Source: Deltaproteobacteria bacterium (GTDB taxonomy: Bacteria; Desulfobacterota; Desulfobacteria; Desulfobacterales; JAFDDL01). From it: a stretch of 14,502 bases of DNA. The position numbers and the translations under genes are program-made. The stretch spans positions 1 to 14,502 of the forward strand of contig JAFDDL010000032.1 of assembly GCA_019310865.1 (NCBI GenBank), given 5' to 3'. Under the pieces are notes generated by a model. It was not told the origin of the DNA and made no database searches. It was given only the letters and a program-made list of their open reading frames with translations. Position 1 is the stretch's first letter. Each line of letters starts with the position of its first letter. Positions 1 through 7,315 of the stretch are shown here, in pieces.

Positions 1-1
1 C

Positions 2-133
2 AGCACCATCATGGGCCTTTTGATAATTTGTGGACTCATGTTCTATGCGTCACCTTTTGTCATGCAAAGCATCATAGAGCAGTTTGAAATCATCTTTAAC
101 AAACTTGAATGGTATTTAAAGAATATTTATTAA
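2..133 (+). CDS. C-terminal end of a membrane protein (5' end outside window)
   Basis: An open frame runs in from the left edge for 43 codons to a TAA at 131-133. The first 23 or so residues are hydrophobic (MGLLIICGLMFYASPFVM), as expected of a last transmembrane helix. They are followed by an amphipathic, charged tail that ends LEWYLKNIY. The family cannot be identified from so short a piece; a permease or other integral membrane protein is a guess. The next gene starts 76 bases downstream after an AT-rich spacer, so this tail may close the preceding transcription unit. It is seen only as an open frame with a plausible membrane segment. Confidence 0.5.
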   Translation, partial: STIMGLLIICGLMFYASPFVMQSIIEQFEIIFNKLEWYLKNIY

Positions 134-209
134 ATTGCAACATATTTTATTATTATTACAACGAGTTATATATTTGCAGTAACTATTTCACCGCAATTGA
201 GGAGGAATA
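134..209 (+). promoter_or_regulatory. AT-rich leader before the first thiolase-like gene
   Basis: This 76-base spacer is very A+T rich, with a run of TAT/TTA repeats around 141-175, and ends in a strong Shine-Dalgarno GGAGG at 201-205, five bases before the ATG at 210. It is the likely place for the promoter of the first block. No -35/-10 pair with normal spacing could be assigned: a TTGCAA at 135-140 and a TATATA at 167-172 are 26 bases apart. Confidence 0.3.
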
Positions 210-1352
210 ATGGAAAGAGTTTACGTTCTTGGGGTTGGTTTGCATCCTTTCGGCCGATTTCCGGATAAATCGTTTGGTGAATTGGGACGTATCGCCGTAA
301 ACGGCGCTTTGGAAGACGCCGGTGTTGGCTGGAAAGATATTCAAATCATTTATGCTACCTCATTTCTTCAAGGAGCTGCATGGGGCACGAAAATAGCCAA
401 CGCCTGCGGTGCCACCGGGATTCCGGTTGTCAATATGGAAGCCGCCTGTTGCAGCACCTCTGCGGCGATTGCCCAAGCGACTTATGCAATTGCGTCCGGC
501 CAACTGGATTTGGTTCTTTGTGTTGGTGGTGAAAAACAGGAGAGAGGATTTATTCCCACTGAAGACCAGCCTCACTGGATGCGGCACATGGGTTTGGGGA
601 CATACCCTTCGATGTATGCGCAAATGATGCAGCGCCATATGCTAACCCATGGAACAACATTGGAACAAATGGCCTGGATTTCGATTAAAAGCCATAAAAA
701 TGCGTCATTAAACCCCAAAGCCCATTACCGGAACATGGCCGATCTGACAGTAGAATCCGTCTTGAACTCGCGGATGGTTTGTGATCCATTCCGGCTCCTG
801 ATGATTGCGCCCACCAGCGAAGGGGCCGGAGCGGTGGTGATTGGAAATAAAAGAGCGATTAAAAAGTTCAATATTGCCGACCCCATTGAGATTGCGGCTT
901 GTGTACAGCGTTCCCACATTTACGATAGAGAGACAATTTTATACCCGCCACCGCTATTGCCCATGGTGGCAAAAGAGGCCTATGAGCAAGCCGGCATGGG
1001 CCCGCAAGACATCGACATCGCTATGATTCAGGACGGAATGCCTATCGGGGAAATCGAGGGGCTTGAGCAGATGGGTTTTTGCGAAGAAGGAATGGGGGGG
1101 ACCATGGCTGTTCCGATCAACGGAAAAAGTTACGGCCGAACATGGATCGAAGGGGACATCCCGGTAAACACAGACGGCGGGTATATGTCCCGGGGCAACT
1201 GTGTCGGAGCCACCGGAGCAGCTGGATTTACCGAGGTGGTTACTCAGCTGCGAGGTAAAGCAGGAGCACGACAGGTTAGAGACCCGAAAGTGGGATTGGT
1301 CCACAATATGGGAGCGGGGATTCAGTGTTCGGTGGCCATTTTAAAAAAATAA
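210..1352 (+). CDS. Thiolase-like protein (SCP2/lipid-transfer type) with altered active site
   Basis: The 380-aa product has the thiolase fold signature over its whole length and matches the usual 380-400 aa of SCP2-type thiolases. The nucleophile region reads NMEAACCSTSAA, placing the thiolase cysteine at Cys80. The other two catalytic blocks are changed. The HDCF block expected near 274 is QDGM (Gln274-Met277), and the GHPxGATG block is GNCVGATG (329-336), with Asn330 in place of the catalytic His. The C-terminus (VGLVHNMGAG, then ILKK) is family-typical. SCP2-type members lacking thiolase residues include steroid side-chain retro-aldolases such as Ltp2 that act with a DUF35 partner, and a DUF35 gene lies at 3614. 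I infer C-C bond cleavage or formation on an acyl-CoA, probably not classical thiolysis. The ATG at 210 has a strong GGAGG. Co-directional with the genes that follow. Confidence 0.87.
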   Translation: MERVYVLGVGLHPFGRFPDKSFGELGRIAVNGALEDAGVGWKDIQIIYATSFLQGAAWGTKIANACGATGIPVVNMEAACCSTSAAIAQATYAIASGQLDLVLCVGGEKQERGFIPTEDQPHWMRHMGLGTYPSMYAQMMQRHMLTHGTTLEQMAWISIKSHKNASLNPKAHYRNMADLTVESVLNSRMVCDPFRLLMIAPTSEGAGAVVIGNKRAIKKFNIADPIEIAACVQRSHIYDRETILYPPPLLPMVAKEAYEQAGMGPQDIDIAMIQDGMPIGEIEGLEQMGFCEEGMGGTMAVPINGKSYGRTWIEGDIPVNTDGGYMSRGNCVGATGAAGFTEVVTQLRGKAGARQVRDPKVGLVHNMGAGIQCSVAILKK

Positions 1353-1391
1353 TATGTTCGTGATATTTTTAGCCTTAAATGAAATAGAGAC

Positions 1392-1856
1392 GTGAGCGTT
1401 ATTTTGGAAAGATCAAATCATCGAAAATTAGAAGAACTGGCCGACCGTATGGAGATAACTGATCTTATCTCTCGATCCGCTTGGCTTATGGATGAGGGAG
1501 ATGTCGACACCTGGGTGGAAACGTGGACCGATGATGGCGGCATAGATGGTACGTTATTAGTTGGCCGAGAGATAAAAGGAAAAGAGGCTCTGAAAAAGTT
1601 TGGCACTCAAATGACCAAGACGTTTACCAAAATGGGTATACAGATGCGGCACATTAGTACGAACATCAAGATCGAGTTGCTTGGCGATAACAAAGCCAAG
1701 GCTCATTATATCATGCTTGTTCTTTTGGGGCATCCGTATATTGCTCAACCGCTCGCGGGTAATTTGCTTTCTTACCGTGCCCAGTTTGTGAAAGTCGACG
1801 GGAAATGGCTTTATTCCCAGGGAACGCCCAAACCGGACAACTTACAGCCGACATGA
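1392..1856 (+). CDS. SnoaL/NTF2-like family protein, copy 1
   Basis: This product of about 150 aa is a small cone-shaped alpha+beta protein of the SnoaL_4/NTF2 superfamily, which includes dehydratases, isomerases and hydroxylases acting on polyketides and steroids. It is clearly paralogous to the genes at 6775 and 7341. Shared blocks are RKLEELADRMEITDLISR, the IDGT/GREIKGKE strand, an RH..TN motif (His at 83 in the copy-2 numbering) and a C-terminal DGKWL..QGTPKPDN. At the position of the Tyr in copy 2 (Tyr25, a Tyr-x4-Asp pair) this copy has Ser, followed by Asp30. The start is uncertain. The position matching the ATG of the other copies is TTG at 1404, and the GGGAG Shine-Dalgarno of the others is GTGAG here, which itself supplies the GTG at 1392. 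Either start adds or removes only four residues. The enzymatic role is unknown. Confidence 0.85.
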   Translation: MSVILERSNHRKLEELADRMEITDLISRSAWLMDEGDVDTWVETWTDDGGIDGTLLVGREIKGKEALKKFGTQMTKTFTKMGIQMRHISTNIKIELLGDNKAKAHYIMLVLLGHPYIAQPLAGNLLSYRAQFVKVDGKWLYSQGTPKPDNLQPT

Positions 1857-1881
1857 GTTTAAGTGATGACCGAGGGATCGG

Positions 1882-1986
1882 AGAACGATGCTTCCTACCC
1901 GAAAGGGGTTGGAAGAAGTTGGTACTGATCATGTATCAAAGGATGGCGATCCGGTAAGGATCTTTTTGCCCATCGGAAACGACTAA
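1882..1986 (+). pseudogene. Relic of an aldehyde:ferredoxin oxidoreductase C-terminus
   Basis: Between SnoaL copy 1 and the next gene, the frame starting around 1882 reads LPTRKGLEEVG, identical over 11 residues to the C-terminal region of the AOR at 8369-10309. It continues to a TAA at 1984-1986 with a different last 20 residues. Bases 1890-1923 match 10231-10264 at 32 of 34 positions. Both differences fall in one Leu codon (TTG versus CTT), so they are synonymous. Similarity to the sequence after other SnoaL copies stops just upstream (about 1872), so a SnoaL tail is joined to an AOR tail. A GGAG at 1880-1883 precedes an ATG at 1888, so a 32-aa peptide could still be made, but a deletion remnant is the simpler reading. 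Confidence 0.65.
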
Positions 1987-2017
1987 CTGTGTAACGATTT
2001 TATCGGGAGATTAAATT

Positions 2018-2404
2018 ATGGATATAGCTTCAGACATTCAGCCCGGGGACGATCCGGTAGAAGTGTCGACAAAGCTTCTTGGGTCCACCCGCACCCGGTT
2101 GCTGAGGGAACTTTTTGACTATTTCGACATACCGCATGACTATATCAATCACTTTTTCGGGAGTCTATATACCCGGGATACTTTAACCCAGAAAGAGAGG
2201 GAGCTTTGTGCCGTGGCGGCCTTGTGTGTTTTAAATCGTAAAGCTGAGCTTAAAGGTCATATCATCGCAGCTATTCGCAGCGGTGCATCAAAGGCTGAAG
2301 TGGCGGAGGTGCTTCTACAAATGTCGACTTATGGTGGTATGCCGGTCTGTGTAGAAGGATTAGCTATTGCGAGACAGGTATTTGAGAAGGCTGAAAAAAT
2401 GTAA
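2018..2404 (+). CDS. Carboxymuconolactone decarboxylase (CMD/AhpD-like) family protein
   Basis: The 128-aa product is all-helical and matches the CMD family in length and in its conserved core: ERELCAVAAL (61-70), then ELKGHIIAAIRSGASKAEVAEV (77-98) with His81, then YGGMPVCVEGL (105-115). It lacks the CxxC pair of AhpD-type peroxidase partners, having single Cys64, Cys70 and Cys111. It is therefore closer to the decarboxylase/lactonase-like branch than to a thiol peroxidase. CMD-like genes are common in aromatic and steroid catabolic clusters, often with unassigned function. The start ATG follows GGGAGATTAAATT. The next gene begins 12 bases after the stop, with AAAGGAG between, which implies co-translation with the thiolase at 2417. 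The substrate is unknown. Confidence 0.85.
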   Translation: MDIASDIQPGDDPVEVSTKLLGSTRTRLLRELFDYFDIPHDYINHFFGSLYTRDTLTQKERELCAVAALCVLNRKAELKGHIIAAIRSGASKAEVAEVLLQMSTYGGMPVCVEGLAIARQVFEKAEKM

Positions 2405-2416
2405 AAAGGAGCCACA

Positions 2417-3592
2417 ATGAGAAGAGTTGCAGTGATCGGTGGTGGTCATACCCAATTTGTGACCAATTCGCCAAATACAGGATTGGAACTACTCGCGGAA
2501 GCATCCATGGATGCCATTACCCATTCTAGTTTAACGCCCAAAGACATCCAGGCTGTTTATTGCGGCAACGTTCTGGGCGACTTTTCCGAAGGGCAGGGAA
2601 TGATGCAGTCTTACCTGGCCAATGAAATTGGGTGCCATTACATACCGGCCAGCAAATTCGAAGGGGCCTGCGCCACCGGCACCATGGCCGTCAGAGACGC
2701 GGCCATGTGGGTCGCATCGGGCGTTTACGACATCGTTCTGGCATGCGGTGTGGAAAAGGCCACGGCCATGGGAACGCCTCTGGCCACGCGCACCTTTGCC
2801 ATGTTCGGCGACAGCCGGTACGAGTACCCGGCCGGCTTTACCTTTCCGGCGGTATTTGCCATGCTGGCCCATCTGTATGCAAGTAGCTACGACATTCCCC
2901 TTGACAAGCTCAAGGAGCAGATGGCCCGCGTGTCGGTGCAATCGCACCACTACGGTGCGAAAAATCCCAATGCTCAGTTTCAAAAAGAAATCACCATGGA
3001 AAAGGTTCTCGGCGGCCCCATGGTGACAACGCCGCTTCAGCTGCTCGATTGCTGTCCGTTTTCCGACGGTGCGGCGGCGATTATTTTGGCCGCAGAGGAT
3101 GTGGCCAAAAAACTCACGGACAAACCGGTTTACGTAGCCGGTACCGGACAGGCTTCCTCGGGACATCTCGCCTCGCAATACAAACACCTGCCTCGGCTGC
3201 GCGCCCGGGAAATCGCCGTTAAACAAGCCTATGACATGGCCGGCGTCGGACCGGAAGATATCGATGTTTGTGAACTTCACGATTGCTTCAGCATTGCCAG
3301 CATCATCGCCGCAGAAAGCCTTGGCTTTGCAGAATTCGGCAAAGCCGGCAACCTGTGGGAAACCGGAGAAACCCGAATCGGTGGCAAGATCCCCATCAAT
3401 GTATCCGGCGGTTTAAAATCCAAAGGCCATCCCATCGGCGCCACCGGCGTTTCCCAGGTTTATGAAATCGTCAAACAGCTGCGCGGGGAGCTGGCAGATC
3501 AAGGCCGCCAGGTCGAGGGCGCCAAAGTCGGCCTGGTGGACACCCTGGGCGGAGACGGGGTGATCGTCAACTTGATTTTAAAGCGGGATTAA
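2417..3592 (+). CDS. Thiolase, SCP2-type (acetyl-CoA C-acyltransferase family), intact active site
   Basis: The 391-aa product carries all the signatures of a working SCP2-type thiolase: the nucleophile Cys85 in FEGACATGTMA, the HDCF block at 288-291 (ELHDCFSIAS), and GHPIGATG at 337-344 with His338. The C-terminus VGLVDTLGGDGV is family-typical. It should cleave a 3-oxoacyl-CoA with CoA, or run the reverse Claisen step, in the cytoplasm. It sits directly before a DUF35 gene (21-base gap), the usual partner of this thiolase class. It differs from the thiolase-like protein at 210, which has lost the HDCF and GHP blocks, so the two are probably not redundant. From about 2640 onward the gene is visibly richer in G+C (about 60% at 2701-2760) than the genes upstream, which may mark a different origin. 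Start ATG with AAAGGAG. Confidence 0.92.
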   Translation: MRRVAVIGGGHTQFVTNSPNTGLELLAEASMDAITHSSLTPKDIQAVYCGNVLGDFSEGQGMMQSYLANEIGCHYIPASKFEGACATGTMAVRDAAMWVASGVYDIVLACGVEKATAMGTPLATRTFAMFGDSRYEYPAGFTFPAVFAMLAHLYASSYDIPLDKLKEQMARVSVQSHHYGAKNPNAQFQKEITMEKVLGGPMVTTPLQLLDCCPFSDGAAAIILAAEDVAKKLTDKPVYVAGTGQASSGHLASQYKHLPRLRAREIAVKQAYDMAGVGPEDIDVCELHDCFSIASIIAAESLGFAEFGKAGNLWETGETRIGGKIPINVSGGLKSKGHPIGATGVSQVYEIVKQLRGELADQGRQVEGAKVGLVDTLGGDGVIVNLILKRD

Positions 3593-3613
3593 GTCCCCAT
3601 CGGAGATAGACAC

Positions 3614-4021
3614 ATGAAATATGCACTCGATTTTCGTACCTACAGCAATGCATTGAAAAACAACAACCTGATGGGACTCAAATGCCGCGCATGTGACAGC
3701 GTGACCTGCCCGCCGCGCCTGGCCTGCCAGGATTGCGCCTCAACGGACCTGGATGTGGTCAATTTAAGTGGAAACGGAACCATCAAAACCTTTACCACCA
3801 CCCACATCGCCCCCCTGGGACGCGAGGTCGAAGCACCGTATACCATTGTTATGGTCGAGTTGGCGGAAGGTCCTTGGATATCCGGCAACCTGATTGATAT
3901 CGATCCAAATCAGGTTGATATGCACATTATTGGCAGGAAAGTTCGCTTGGGGCACAAGGTGTTTCCGGGCGATGTCTATGCCGGCGGTGAAGCGGCCAGG
4001 CCTCTGTTCAGCTTCACATAA
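3614..4021 (+). CDS. DUF35 protein: rubredoxin-like zinc ribbon plus OB-fold
   Basis: The 135-aa product has the DUF35 (OB-fold acyl-CoA-associated) architecture. An N-terminal helix is followed by a four-cysteine zinc ribbon, Cys24-x2-Cys27-x10-Cys38-x2-Cys41. An OB-fold comes next, with the typical GNGTIKTFTTTHIAP strand and a final GHKVFPGDVY segment. Family knowledge: DUF35 proteins bind SCP2-type thiolases or aldolases, form a scaffold or substrate channel for CoA thioesters, and in steroid degradation are needed for retro-aldolase activity. It is the last gene of the first block. Either thiolase-like protein in the block could be its partner; the one immediately upstream (2417) is nearest, while the one at 210 looks more like an aldolase. 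The ATG at 3614 is preceded by GGAGA. A 444-base gap follows. Confidence 0.9.
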   Translation: MKYALDFRTYSNALKNNNLMGLKCRACDSVTCPPRLACQDCASTDLDVVNLSGNGTIKTFTTTHIAPLGREVEAPYTIVMVELAEGPWISGNLIDIDPNQVDMHIIGRKVRLGHKVFPGDVYAGGEAARPLFSFT

Positions 4022-4119
4022 ACGATCTGCACTTTATTGAAACAACAACCATGCAAAACACCCAAGTTTCAACTTTTCTAAAACGGTCGATATGGCCATC
4101 GACCTGCTTCTTACAAGTC

Positions 4120-4147
4120 ACAAGCTCGTCAAATATGACGAGCTTGT
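4120..4147 (+). promoter_or_regulatory. Perfect 12-bp dyad: terminator stem or upstream activator site
   Basis: The arms ACAAGCTCGTCA (4120-4131) and TGACGAGCTTGT (4136-4147) are exact reverse complements around AATA. As RNA this is a strong hairpin about 100 bases after the DUF35 stop. The only T run (4161-4165) lies 14 bases beyond the stem, too far for a textbook intrinsic terminator. As DNA it is a symmetric site about 110-130 bases upstream of the sigma-54-like element, the usual position of an enhancer-binding-protein site. Both readings are open. Confidence 0.45.
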
Positions 4148-4256
4148 CAAATAGGACCAGTTTTTATTCCAAGGCATGTTTGCCGGCAACGGGAAATATC
4201 CTTTTAAACATTATATAATCAACTGGTTATCAATATATCCGTTTAACGAATCGATG

Positions 4257-4273
4257 TTGGCACAGAAATTGGA
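4257..4273 (+). promoter_or_regulatory. Candidate sigma-54 (-24/-12) promoter of the receptor gene
   Basis: TTGGCACAGAAATTGGA fits the sigma-54 consensus YTGGCACGrNNNTTGCW in the whole TGGCAC box, the spacing and the TTG. Mismatches are A for G after the CAC and, more seriously, G for C at the -12 position. Transcription would begin near 4284, leaving a leader of about 180 bases before the receptor ATG. It is supported by consensus match and position only. Confidence 0.35.
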
Positions 4274-4465
4274 TTACATCTAGTCCAAACGAATAATTTG
4301 TCCACTTCAAACCTTATTCGGCGTTTTCCGTTAGCGGATTCAGCCAATTGTTGCTACACCCAGGTCAGATGCCCTTGATACAGCGAGCCAAAGGCATCGA
4401 CCTGTTCCATATATAAGGAGCTATACTTACGGGTACAGTTAACAATTAAAGAGGGAGGTAAGATT

Positions 4466-6670
4466 ATGAATCATTTTGTGAGTCGTTCAACTGTTTTTGC
4501 ATGGAGCATCCGCACGGGCATATTGGCAATGGTTTGTGTTTTTCTAGTGATCGGAACCAGTGGACCCGTGTTCGGCGAGGAAAGCACGGAGGATTACGTT
4601 CTTGAAGACACTGTGGTGACGGCCACCAAGACGGGCGAAACCCAGCTGCAGGAAACGCCGATGACCATTTCTGTATTTGATGACCAGACACTAACGAACA
4701 CCCAGTCCTACAAGCTGTCGGACCTGTCTCAGTTCATGCCCAACGTCGAAATTCATGAGCGCTTTGGACCGACCGCCTTCATCAGGGGGATTGGCTCCAT
4801 ACTCCCGCCGCTTTCCGGGGATCATGCTACGGCTTTCTATCTTGACGGCGTGTATCTGGATAATAAGTACGGTTTTAACGCTGATTTTTTCGATATTGAG
4901 CGGATCGAGGTGCTCAGAGGCCCGCAGGGCACACTTTACGGGCGAAACGCAACCGCCGGCGCCATAAACATCATCACAAAAGCCCCCAGCGACAAGCTGG
5001 AGATAAGGGGGGGCGTCGAGCTTGGAGAATATCAGTTAAGACGGTTTGATATGACCATCAGCGGTCCCATCGTCGCCAATAAGGTCAAGGCGAGATTTAC
5101 TGTTTCGGATACCCAGCGCGACGGTTACGTGGAAAACCTAATCGGTGAGGATCTTAGCGACGACGATTACACCAGCCTGCGCGGTAAGATTCAGTTTACA
5201 CCCACAGAGAAGCTCGACATCGTTATTTCGGGAGATTATAGCAAGGTCGACGAGAATGGTAAAGGCTGGAAACTGCTGAGTGATCAGGGGCTTTTCGGGA
5301 TGTTGGGCTATTTAAGCGGGTTGACTCGAGAGCAAATGATACACCCGGATTTCTGGACTGTGGCCCAACCCGATGAAGCCAACGGCCAGAAAGATGAGGG
5401 CTGGGGCGTTTCGGGTAAAGTGACGATAGATCTACCGAACAACATGGTGCTTCACTCCATCACGGCTTACCGCGAATATGATTGGGATAACACTTTAGAC
5501 CTTGATGGGTATTCAGTGCCTTTGGGACAAAGTCAACTTAGCGTAAGTTACGAGCAATTCTCACAGGAGCTGCAACTTAACGGGACCTGGGGCCGCTGGA
5601 ATTGGGTTGCAGGACTTTACTACTTAACCGAGGAGGAGGACTCCCCGGTCACGACCAACGCATTAAGTCTGAATTACTTCTTTCCGGGCTTTGTGTGGAA
5701 AACCGGAACACTTCTGGAAATGGATGCGTATGCCGTTTTCGGAGATCTGAAATACGCCCTAACTGACAGGCTGACCCTAGGGGTTGGTCTCCGTTACAGT
5801 TACGAGGAAAAGACGTTTACTTATATTTCAGATCCTAACATCCCAGTACCACCTTTTTTTACAGACTCGGTGAAAGTGCTGGAGGATGACTGGGACGAAC
5901 TGACACCTCGGTTCGGCCTTGACTACCAGCTTACCGACGATGTGCTGCTGTATGCAAACATCGTTCAAGGGTTTAGGAGCGGCGCTCTTGAACCAACAAA
6001 CCTGCCCGGTGAGGAAACGATTGAGCCTGAGATCCTGTGGAGCTATGAACTCGGCGCCAAAAGCGACTGGTTCGACAACCGTTTGCGTGCCAATATGGCC
6101 ATCTTTTATTATGACTACCAGGACCTTCAGGTCAATAGCGTGGTATCCGGTCAGGTGGCTTTGAGCAATGCGGCGACTTCCACGGTCTATGGGGCTGAGC
6201 TGGAGTTTCTCGCACGACCGCTTCCTGCATTAACGCTCAATGGATCCTTTGCCTGGCTGGATTCTGAATATGATGAGTTTATCACGAGAGACGAGTTTGG
6301 TTTTGATGTGGATGCCTCCGGCCACCCGCTTCCGTTCTCGCCGGAATGGAAGATCTCCGTCGGGGCGCAATATGTGTTCACGTTGGGCGATTTGGGGTTT
6401 TTGACGTTTCGAGGCGACCTGTCCTGGAAGGATGACGCTTACTTAGACTCGTTTAAACGTTCACCGCAGATGCAAGAGGCCTATACTCTTGTTGACGGCC
6501 TTGTGCGATTTGAGACGACTGGCGGCCGCTGGAGCGCGGAGGTATACGGCAAGAACCTGACCGATGAGGAGTACTTGCACAGCGCCGTTACATGGTTCCT
6601 GCCATCGGATGCAACGGGTCTTTCGGGGGATCCCCAGATGTTTGGTTTTAAGTTGGGCTTTAATTACTAA
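4466..6670 (+). CDS. TonB-dependent outer-membrane receptor
   Basis: This is a complete 734-aa receptor for active uptake across the outer membrane. A signal peptide (1 to about 37, hydrophobic ILAMVCVFLVIG, ending PVFG before EES) is followed by a TonB box (DTVVTATK, 48-55). The plug domain (about 60-175) has the family motifs FIRGIG and RGPQGTLYGRNATAGAINI (151-169). The 22-strand barrel ends in the aromatic C-terminus FGFKLGFNY. This plug motif set belongs to the large FecA/CirA-like group found beside polycyclic, steroid and terpenoid catabolic genes in sphingomonads and others. No FecR/sigma or siderophore genes flank it, and no N-terminal signalling domain is present. It is therefore more likely a carbon-substrate importer than a regulated iron receptor; this is inferred. 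A long upstream region with a candidate sigma-54 promoter suggests separate control. The ATG follows GGGAGGTAAGATT. Confidence 0.95.
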   Translation: MNHFVSRSTVFAWSIRTGILAMVCVFLVIGTSGPVFGEESTEDYVLEDTVVTATKTGETQLQETPMTISVFDDQTLTNTQSYKLSDLSQFMPNVEIHERFGPTAFIRGIGSILPPLSGDHATAFYLDGVYLDNKYGFNADFFDIERIEVLRGPQGTLYGRNATAGAINIITKAPSDKLEIRGGVELGEYQLRRFDMTISGPIVANKVKARFTVSDTQRDGYVENLIGEDLSDDDYTSLRGKIQFTPTEKLDIVISGDYSKVDENGKGWKLLSDQGLFGMLGYLSGLTREQMIHPDFWTVAQPDEANGQKDEGWGVSGKVTIDLPNNMVLHSITAYREYDWDNTLDLDGYSVPLGQSQLSVSYEQFSQELQLNGTWGRWNWVAGLYYLTEEEDSPVTTNALSLNYFFPGFVWKTGTLLEMDAYAVFGDLKYALTDRLTLGVGLRYSYEEKTFTYISDPNIPVPPFFTDSVKVLEDDWDELTPRFGLDYQLTDDVLLYANIVQGFRSGALEPTNLPGEETIEPEILWSYELGAKSDWFDNRLRANMAIFYYDYQDLQVNSVVSGQVALSNAATSTVYGAELEFLARPLPALTLNGSFAWLDSEYDEFITRDEFGFDVDASGHPLPFSPEWKISVGAQYVFTLGDLGFLTFRGDLSWKDDAYLDSFKRSPQMQEAYTLVDGLVRFETTGGRWSAEVYGKNLTDEEYLHSAVTWFLPSDATGLSGDPQMFGFKLGFNY

Positions 6671-6715
6671 TCAAAGAGACCGAGTCGAAAGACAGAAGGC
6701 GGAAGGAGGTGATAG

Positions 6716-6802
6716 GTGGGTACCAAGTCCGCTGCGTTTTTAACCTTAAATAAAATAGAGAAGGGAGCGTTATTATGGAAGAATCAAATAATCGAAAATT
6801 AG
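6716..6802 (+). other. Possible leader peptide or lost-gene start with a near-perfect Shine-Dalgarno
   Basis: AAGGAGGTGAT at 6703-6713 is an almost full complement of the 16S rRNA 3' end, far stronger than the site of the SnoaL gene behind it. It is followed by a GTG at 6716 opening a 28-codon frame that ends at TAG 6800-6802, overlapping the first bases of SnoaL copy 2 in another frame. This could be a leader peptide coupling translation, the surviving start of a deleted gene, or chance. Confidence 0.2.
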
Positions 6803-7236
6803 AGGAACTGGCCGACCGTATGGAGATAACCGATCTTATATCTCGGTACGCTTGGTTTATAGATAATGAAGAAGTCGAAGCCTGGGTGGAACTGTTCACC
6901 GATGATGCCGGCATAGATGGCACGATATTTATTGGCCGGGAGATAAAAGGAAAAGAGGTTCTGAAAGAGTTTGGCAATCAGTTGTCCAAGGCGGTTGTCG
7001 CAATGGGTGTACAGGGCAGGCACATGCTGACGAACATCAACATCGAGTTGCTGGGCGATGGCAAAGCCAAGGCTCGTTATTACTTGATTGATTTTATTGG
7101 GCATCCGTATCTGGCTGCACCGATCCCGTCTGTATTGGGTACTTACCATAGCCAGTTTGTGAAAATCGACGGGAAATGGCTTTTTTCCCAGGTAACGGCC
7201 AAACCGGACAACTACTCCCAATATGAGTTCAAGTAA
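6775..7236 (+). CDS. SnoaL/NTF2-like family protein, copy 2 (Tyr-x4-Asp retained)
   Basis: The 153-aa product is of the SnoaL_4/NTF2-like superfamily. It has an N-terminal helix (RKLEELADRMEITDLISR), Tyr25 and Asp30 in SRYAWFID, the DGTIFIGREIKGKE strand, and the RHMLTN motif with His83. The C-terminal strands read SQFVKIDGKWLFSQ, and it ends SQYEFK. A Tyr, Asp and His at these places match the catalytic set of family dehydratases such as the bile-acid 7-alpha-dehydratase BaiE (Tyr30, Asp35, His83, from memory). Overall sequence is not close enough to assign that reaction. It is the only one of the three paralogues here that keeps the Tyr; copies 1 and 3 have Ser. A lyase or isomerase acting on a bulky CoA-linked or ring substrate is plausible. 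The start ATG follows GAAGGGAG. It is separated from the receptor stop by 104 bases. Confidence 0.9.
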   Translation: MEESNNRKLEELADRMEITDLISRYAWFIDNEEVEAWVELFTDDAGIDGTIFIGREIKGKEVLKEFGNQLSKAVVAMGVQGRHMLTNINIELLGDGKAKARYYLIDFIGHPYLAAPIPSVLGTYHSQFVKIDGKWLFSQVTAKPDNYSQYEFK

Positions 7237-7262
7237 TGACCGGATGAGCTGAATTTATACCC

Positions 7263-7286
7263 CCCTTGAGCGAAAACGCTCAAGGG
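7263..7286 (+). repeat. Perfect 10-bp hairpin after SnoaL copy 2
   Basis: The arms CCCTTGAGCG (7263-7272) and CGCTCAAGGG (7277-7286) pair exactly around an AAAA loop. The element recurs unchanged after copy 3. No T run follows, so it is not a normal intrinsic terminator. It may stabilise or process the mRNA between genes. Confidence 0.75.
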
Positions 7287-7315
7287 AAACATTCGGCTTT
7301 AAATGAAATAGAGAA

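Larger units (their letters stand above)
4022..4465 (+). other. 444-base intergenic region before the receptor gene
   Basis: No convincing gene is present. The stretch holds a 7-bp inverted repeat GGTCGAT/ATCGACC at 4085-4104, a perfect 12-bp dyad at 4120-4147, an imperfect palindrome ATAATCAACTGGTTAT at 4218-4233, a near-consensus sigma-54 element at 4257-4273, and the Shine-Dalgarno GGGAGGT at 4454-4460 for the receptor. CATCGACCTG occurs twice, at 4097-4106 and 4395-4404. The size and the number of dyads suggest a regulated promoter region that separates the first block from the receptor unit. Confidence 0.5.

Noticed and set aside
2531..3280. 249-aa open frame on the minus strand
   Set aside because: It lies wholly inside the thiolase gene, opposite a protein with complete catalytic motifs, and shows no family features of its own. 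It is a shadow frame favoured by high G+C.
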